From contig NW_027437442.1 of the NCBI RefSeq assembly GCF_964204645.1, positions 64,001 to 125,000 on the forward strand: 61,000 nucleotides of DNA. Direction: 5' to 3'. The DNA is from Tubulanus polymorphus (Eukaryota; Nemertea; Palaeonemertea; Tubulaniformes; Tubulanidae). The notes beneath the pieces are model-generated. The model saw only the letters and a program-made list of their open reading frames with translations, ran no database searches and had not been told where the DNA came from. How positions within the stretch are numbered: the first letter of the stretch is position 1; every line of letters begins with the position of its first letter. The position numbers and the translations under genes are program-made. Below, piece by piece: positions 55,275 to 61,000 of the stretch.

Positions 55275-55920
55275 ATATCTGTGTTCACATGACGAAATTT
55301 AGACCGATCTAAATTGGCACGGTCTAAAAGAGCGAACCAGATCCGGTCCAAATTTTGGACCGGTCTAAATCTATGTGCGTGGACAGAAACTAGTACCTGG
55401 TCCGGTCTAAATCGTAATTCTGAATCTCTGCGGTAGATGCTGCGACCTCTGCGGTAGAGTGTGAGTCCAGTTAATTAAGTTTTAAATGCTTTAATTACCA
55501 TTTATGTAATATATATCTAAAACCCAATCCCATGGAAATGTTTTGGTGTAACAAATATTCGTATGTCGCAATCATCATCCGTTTTACTTCCGTGTTTTGA
55601 ATCGTGTTAAAACGACACTTTGAGTTTCAGTGTGATAAAATTAAATCTAATTCGCAATAAATGGCTTAACCTGACAGAGGATCGAATTGACCAAATGAAG
55701 AATGTCTTGTTCTATTTGGAATCGGGAAGCAAGACTTCACCCAGGGCCCGTTAATTATTTAGCATATGGCGACATCTTGTCGGCCCGGTGACAAGCAAAT
55801 TTATCAACGCGTGCCAAAAACGCCGTGCGAACGCTTAACAAAATTTGGTCCGGTATAAATTTGGACCGGACCAGGTACGGACCCATTTAGACCGTCTAAC
55901 TACTTTTTGTGTGAACGCGG
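55275..55920. mobile_element. Foldback element built on GGTCTAAAT/ATTTAGACC
   Basis: The motif ATTTAGACC or its complement GGTCTAAAT, together with GGTCCGG/CCGGACC, recurs at both ends (55,298-55,415 and 55,848-55,905). The outer sequences TGTTCACATGACG and TTTTTGTGTGAACGCGG are imperfect inverses. The middle lacks an ORF. Probably a non-autonomous DNA transposon. Confidence 0.6.
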
Positions 55921-56829
55921 CTTATGTGTAATTTTAGTGAAAAGTTAATGGTATTATGAGTTGTGTAGGTGTCACAATGAAAATAACATAGAAGAGAATT
56001 TTTTTCAGAATATTTGGCATGCGCATCCTGTCCCTAATGATGAATTTAATGAATATAATGTCACTTTAATACTGTAATTTTTCCATTCTGTCCCTACATC
56101 TATACATTTGTATTTGTTTGTCTCTGAATCTTTGCAAATGTCTCTCCTAGATACAATTCATGGAAACTACTCGATTGTTGATGGATGTTCCAACACCATC
56201 GGCAAGTATTATCCAATTTTGATAATGTTATGACAGAGATTTTTGATTTGTAAGCTTTTTCAAACAAGATGCTTTTTGCAGTAGTTTATATGAATAAATG
56301 TTCATTGAAATAATGACAATCATAATGGTCATTTGCCGTGTCCTAAGCATCCTGCATCTCATGCAGCAGAACATCGTGTTACAATTTGTATTTGAAAGTT
56401 CAAATTACATGTCTATCAATTGATTAGAATAATTTTCTTTTTTTTGTAGGCTCATTGAAATTACTAGCCTCTCCATACGAAATACAACTCAATCTATCTG
56501 ATAGAACTGAGATGAAGATGTTTGTGAGACATTGCTTAATGATGACCCTATTGTACAGCTGAAGATTAATAAAGCTTAGAACATTGATTGGTGAATTTGA
56601 GAATTGGTGAATTTGAGAATTATGTTCCAAAAGGAGTTGTTTATGAGTAACTGAAAAGTATGGGGGAGTAAAGTTTGAAAAAAATCTATCAAACAGGTGT
56701 CAGGGTTGGTCTAGGGCTAGAAAGTAATCCATTGCGTAGCCGTCTTTTATCATAGCAGTAGTGAGATTTTGAGCCTATATTCCTCAAATTTGCAGTGCCT
56801 ATCAAGCTGTAGTTTTGTTTTCATTTCAG

Positions 56830-57680
56830 GGTCGGATATGTTAGATGCCTTGAATGTATTTCAGGCCGGCGACCTTTAGTTGAAAGGATAATAAAGCATA
56901 AAACTGATGGAAGCGAATCATTGAAAGCCAATTCGAACAAAACCAAATCCAAAATAACTATAGCTCGTAGTAGTGAATTGAGCGGGATATTCACTTAAGC
57001 TAATGCATCAATGGGTCCAATGACGAGGAAACTAAACGAGATTCTTCATCATATTGGAGTGGATAGGGAAGCCTATCAATCAAATAGTTTTGTGAGAAAC
57101 ATCCACAAAATGATGAAAATTAATGAAACAAACGGTATAAACAACCCCCAAAAACTTTGTAATGTTCTCGAGGGTCATGAAGAATTGGGAATATTTAACG
57201 AATTATTTCAAACATTCCATAAGATTTACTCACTTTAAACAGCTGCACGATTTCTCTCTCACAACGAAATAGATCTGCTTGAGAACTTGTGCCACAATTT
57301 TGGCATGTTCTTCACAGAAAAATTCCCCACATCAACTATTACACCAAAGTTCCACATGCTATTAATATTTCATGTACCAGAATTCGTCAGAATTTTGATC
57401 TCTCGGCATCTTCAGTGAGCAGGCACTTGAATCGATTCATGCAAGTATGAATAATGACGTGCGAACATAAGCATAATCAGGGATTAAGTTCGCCGGGCTG
57501 AACATCTATTTAGAAACCGAGGTTCATAGTCATAAAAAAATGTTGAAGTTATATTCGCTTAAACGAAAATGTCCTTGCGGAGGCTTTTATATGAAGCAGT
57601 TGTCTGATAGTTCGGTAATGATCTCTCAGACTTGCAAGAAATCTAGCACCTAAAAAGTAAGAAAGTACAATAGTTATCTC
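56830..57680 (+). pseudogene. Second decayed transposon-like gene
   Basis: Segments RKLNEILHHIGVDREAYQSN (57,020 onward), FPTSTITPKFHMLL, FSEQALESIHASMNNDVRT and LKRKCPCGG appear in this order with shifts between. I recognise this order as the C-terminal part of an uncharacterised invertebrate family, probably a transposase derivative distinct from gene X. No intact frame. Confidence 0.55.
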
Positions 57681-60427
57681 GTATATATCTATTTTTTCAT
57701 GTGTTTTTGCATACTTGGATATAAGTAATTACTTCTAAATATTATATATGTAAATGCTATCTTTAAAAAACTAGAGGACCATCGGTCCTGTGCTCTCGAG
57801 GCAAAGGTTTTTTTATAATATCAATGAAAACATATTACATTGATCATTCTTAATCTTTTAATTATGCAGATCTGTTCGCTTCACAAATGCCCTGTCCACT
57901 TCGGTGGAACTGGGGCGCCTCAAGATAGTGGAAGGCAGAAAAAATACGTCAGATCGATTTGTTATGGCCGGTTATAGTACAAAAAGATCGACGGACCAAT
58001 GTATATGTAATAGAGTGATTTTTGATATGTCAATCTCAATGGAATTGGGATTGAATGGGTTAAAACTGCATTACTATATTGTGGCGCCTCTGTGACAAGT
58101 TGAGGTACTAATCTGTCTGCTGATCCTATTGTCACTCTGTTAAGGAAATTCAGCCATGTAGGGTGAATTTCATGTAGGAAAATAAAGTTGATACTATATT
58201 GTACTCTGTCTATTTTCGTCTCTTTAGGTAAGATTTATATTTATTTATGCATTGTATTCTAAGAGTTAATGTTGCTAGACCGTGCTCTTATGGTAAAAGT
58301 ATTTATATGACTGAAACTGGACCATTCTTCAGAATAGATGTTTGGTCGGTGAGTATTTTAATATGGAATATTATGGTTATGGAAATTAATTGATTTTGCA
58401 TGTCTGTTGCGTATGATAATGAATTAAATTAAATTAATGAATCAAATGTGTTTATACAAGAAAACTATTGTAAGTATTGATCCTATGGTCACTCGGTTAA
58501 GGAAATTCAGCCATGTAGGGTGAATTTCATGTAGGAAAATAAAGTTGATACTATATTGTACTCTGTCTATTTTCGTCTCCCCGGATCGGTGATATAGATC
58601 GGTGGTCAGTTCGACCGTAACGAGGAGAGATTGGAGACTGGTTAGCCTTGTTAACGCAGCACGGCTACTCGAGATAGTGGAATGGCACACCTGGGAATCC
58701 TGTCGTTTTGATTCGCGTTTCGAATTACGCAGTTCGGGAAGAAAATAAATATATATATATATAAAAAATCCACACTGAGAGTTTACGTGTAATTTACTCG
58801 GAGGAAAATACCGCTCTGCGACATATATAACTTTCAAAGTCTTTTTAGTAATAATGTGACCGATAATAACTTAAATGAAAATCTATGATAAAGTTAACTT
58901 CATTCAAAGAAACTTATTTCACTGTATGAAAAACGCGCGTATTCATAACGCGCGCATCAATATGAGCCTATGCCACTCTGTCACTGTAGTGTGTGCAGTG
59001 TGAGATACTAGTGATCTGCCAGCGCACGCTTGCCTCGCGTAGTATGGCTAGACGCCAACAGCTGCCACGCAATACGTCTGCAGTAAATGAATAAGCACAC
59101 GCCACACTGTCATACAACTCGGTGATAATTTCGGTCTGACTGTAAAAATTTCAAGGACATTGTCTGCCAACCTTTCGAAGTTAAAGACTCCCACTGATTT
59201 TCCCAGCAAAAAACGAGGAATTTAAGACTGCTACGGTACCGACCCTTGGTGCAAGGTGCCCGTTCACACCCGAGTGATGTAGTCATCCGCATATTAACTC
59301 ACCTTGTAAAATAAATCTATCCGAATGAATTATTAGTAAAATATTATTCAAAAATCTTTTCAATATCAACTTCTATCACCATTCAACCCAATTTAATCTG
59401 AAATAATCTTGAATACAAATTGCCGGATCTATTTTTGCAGCGGATTTAAACCCATTTATCGGATCTTTCGATAATTCAATGACTGTAAAAATGGTGTGCT
59501 TTGGTTCGCGGTAAACATACACAACACGATACCGACACGCTCGTAATAGCTCTCTCGTTCCTCGAGAGCTAAAAATGAAATTGTACATAGTAGGCTTAGT
59601 TAAGTTTGATTAACTTGACCACGGGGATACTTGTCGAAATATTTTCGTGAACCCTTAAAATATTTGACGATTCCACAAAATGTTGCTAATGATCCGTCGA
59701 TTTAATGAGAATTTTGAAAAATGAAAGATTTGTTTAATTCCATTCACAATCCAAAACATCCAATATAACCTTCCGGTTATTTATTTAAAGGTAACTTACC
59801 AATCCATTTGTAAATGTATGATGTTTCAATTGAAAGGAAGTTAAGATCTTGTTTTACTGGCTGAGACATCAAGCTAAACAAACATTATCAATAGAATTAA
59901 AAATGTATGAACAATGAGAACAATGAATCGTGGTTGAATAATTCATTCATCAGTGAAATAAAGTACACTTAATTGAAATTACTGGTTGTCTAAATTTTTT
60001 GTCGTGCAGTTGAAGGGAAAACCAGATTTGCAGAATATTTGTGCCAGAATCGAATGAGTTTGTGAATGTTCATTATCAAAAACAATGGACCCGCGCCACT
60101 CAAGGCTCATGCTATTTCTTACTTTGTTTTCTTCTATCGCTTCCTTTACTGAATAAATTAATTGAATTCGACTTACTTTTTAGTGCTCGCAGTCGCACAA
60201 ACTGCAGCCGTACGAATAGGCTAGTGTGCTCAACTCTATTTCAGCACATATCATCACACAATCATAACGTGTCTCCTATCGTTGATATGATTGTCAAAAT
60301 TAGCAGGTCACCTGTGTCATGTCCATAATGTGGAAATAAACAGGGATTTATTTGATTCCCGTCGGTCTCGCCAAAATCAATTATATAGGAAGCTTCTTCA
60401 AAGTTCTCTAATTCTGATCCTAATAGT
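57681..60427. other. Host DNA without a supported gene
   Basis: Contains the 102-bp direct repeat and a short (TA)n at about 58,749-58,762. ORFs at 58,442-58,837 and 59,110-59,588 show no domain. Region 58,900-59,100 is GC-richer (CGCGCG motifs) but not coding as far as I can see. Confidence 0.4.
58121..58579 (+). repeat. 102-bp direct repeat, copies at 58,121-58,222 and 58,478-58,579
   Basis: Near-identical copies (GGAAATTCAGCCATGTAGGG in both), each containing GAAAATAAAGTTGATAC and ending TCTGTCTATTTTCGTCTC. The AATAAA followed by a terminator-like tail would fit R/U5 of a retroelement, but no LTR pair or coding part is seen. Confidence 0.8.
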
Positions 60428-60847
60428 GTGCTCATGGGAACTGACCTTTCTGAATTGATTCAACTGTTAGAACTGTATCAACCGTCGTTAGTTCCATTAT
60501 TTCAAGAGTTTCAAGCGTCACCTGTCGTTCCTTTAACATGTCCACTGAAATATCAAAACCTTTTGAAAGCTGTAAGTAAAGCGTCTCCTGTGTGTGCTTT
60601 TGTACCACACAATTGCAAATTGCACGAAGTTTTCATCGATATATCGTCGCAGAAGAAAAACATTGATAACTTAGCAGTTGTACAGCAATATTCTCCGGTA
60701 TCGTTCGGTTTTGTTTCTATGATCGGTAGCTTACCAGTATTCATACAGCCTGTATTTCAGGAGTTGGTCCGAATTTCGCAAAATACATTCCCAAGTGATT
60801 CGCACGGTATTCAGCTAGTTTATAGTTATATTTTAATATTAAAGTGA
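60428..60847 (+). CDS. Unrecognised 139-aa ORF
   Basis: Open frame with even amino-acid use (LSELIQLLELYQPSLVPLFQ; later SPVCAFVPHNCKLHEVFIDI), a host-like composition and no stop for 420 bp. It may be one exon of a larger gene or part of a decayed transposon: upstream plus-strand frame 60,041-60,328 ends just before it. No family recognised. Confidence 0.35.
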   Translation: MLMGTDLSELIQLLELYQPSLVPLFQEFQASPVVPLTCPLKYQNLLKAVSKASPVCAFVPHNCKLHEVFIDISSQKKNIDNLAVVQQYSPVSFGFVSMIGSLPVFIQPVFQELVRISQNTFPSDSHGIQLVYSYILILK

Positions 60848-61000
60848 CTCCTCCTGAATTGCAAATCTGCCTTAACTTATTAACAGTTGTTGCGCCATTA
60901 ATCGGACACAGAAGCCCGGTATTGTGTGTTATAATATATAAATTAAATTAAGTTACTCTGAGAGTTTTAGGATTTCAAAAGCGTTGTTTCATATAAAGAT

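Overview
The window is metazoan nuclear DNA. Introns with GT/AG boundaries, a clan-3 cytochrome P450, an intronless class-A GPCR, LINEs, a tRNA-derived SINE and small foldback elements point to an invertebrate animal. A marine lophotrochozoan such as a mollusc or brachiopod is plausible, but the species cannot be fixed from sequence alone. The host parts are only moderately AT-rich. Two blocks (about 15.7-25.2 kb and 27.65-50.3 kb) are far more AT-rich and carry virus-like genes.

Region 1-15.7 kb is host DNA. A partial CYP3-like P450 gene runs on the minus strand (exons 1-8, 4,786 down to 64, leaving the window on the left). It is followed by repeats, a decayed minus-strand LINE (10.7-6.9 kb) that is itself split by a 1.7-kb insertion holding a SINE, and an intact GPCR (14,932-13,955, minus).

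Region 15.7-25.2 kb is a heavily decayed Polinton/Maverick relative (element A). It has one recognisable terminal repeat and relics of a small conserved ORF, polB, an HNH nuclease, two small ORFs, a chromodomain integrase and the packaging ATPase, broken by two insertions.

Region 25.4-55 kb is a nested set of insertions. An uncharacterised, probably transposon-derived C2H2 gene ('gene X') is split at 26.77/53.99 kb by a CR1-like LINE. The LINE ORF1 is split at 27,651/50,297 by a complete Polinton (element B, 27,652-50,296). Element B is flanked by a 6-bp target duplication GTGAGC and has AGTAATAGGGG ends. Element B is split at 31.33-35.89 kb by a 4.6-kb insertion dominated by a 31-bp minisatellite. 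Protein reading resumes across each junction, so the order of events can be read directly.

Element B has two convergent gene blocks. On the plus strand are HNH nuclease, a 182-aa ORF, a basic/membrane ORF, a DDE integrase with C-terminal chromodomain, and an FtsK/HerA-type ATPase. On the minus strand are a zinc-finger ORF, the double-jelly-roll capsid protein, a 486-aa coiled-coil membrane protein, further conserved virion-type ORFs, a penton-like protein, a 117-aa ORF and a protein-primed family-B polymerase. Several genes are intact (integrase, HNH, penton-like, 486-aa). The polymerase, capsid, ATPase and others carry stops or single frameshifts, so this is an inactive provirus of fairly recent decay. 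Unusual features are palindromic tips at both ends, a TAAATG start context on 14 of 16 genes, and a 27-bp palindromic segment inserted in frame in the integrase and also present in an unrelated gene.

Region 55-61 kb is host DNA with a foldback element, a second decayed transposon-like gene (56.8-57.7 kb), a 102-bp direct repeat and an unrecognised 139-aa ORF near the right edge.
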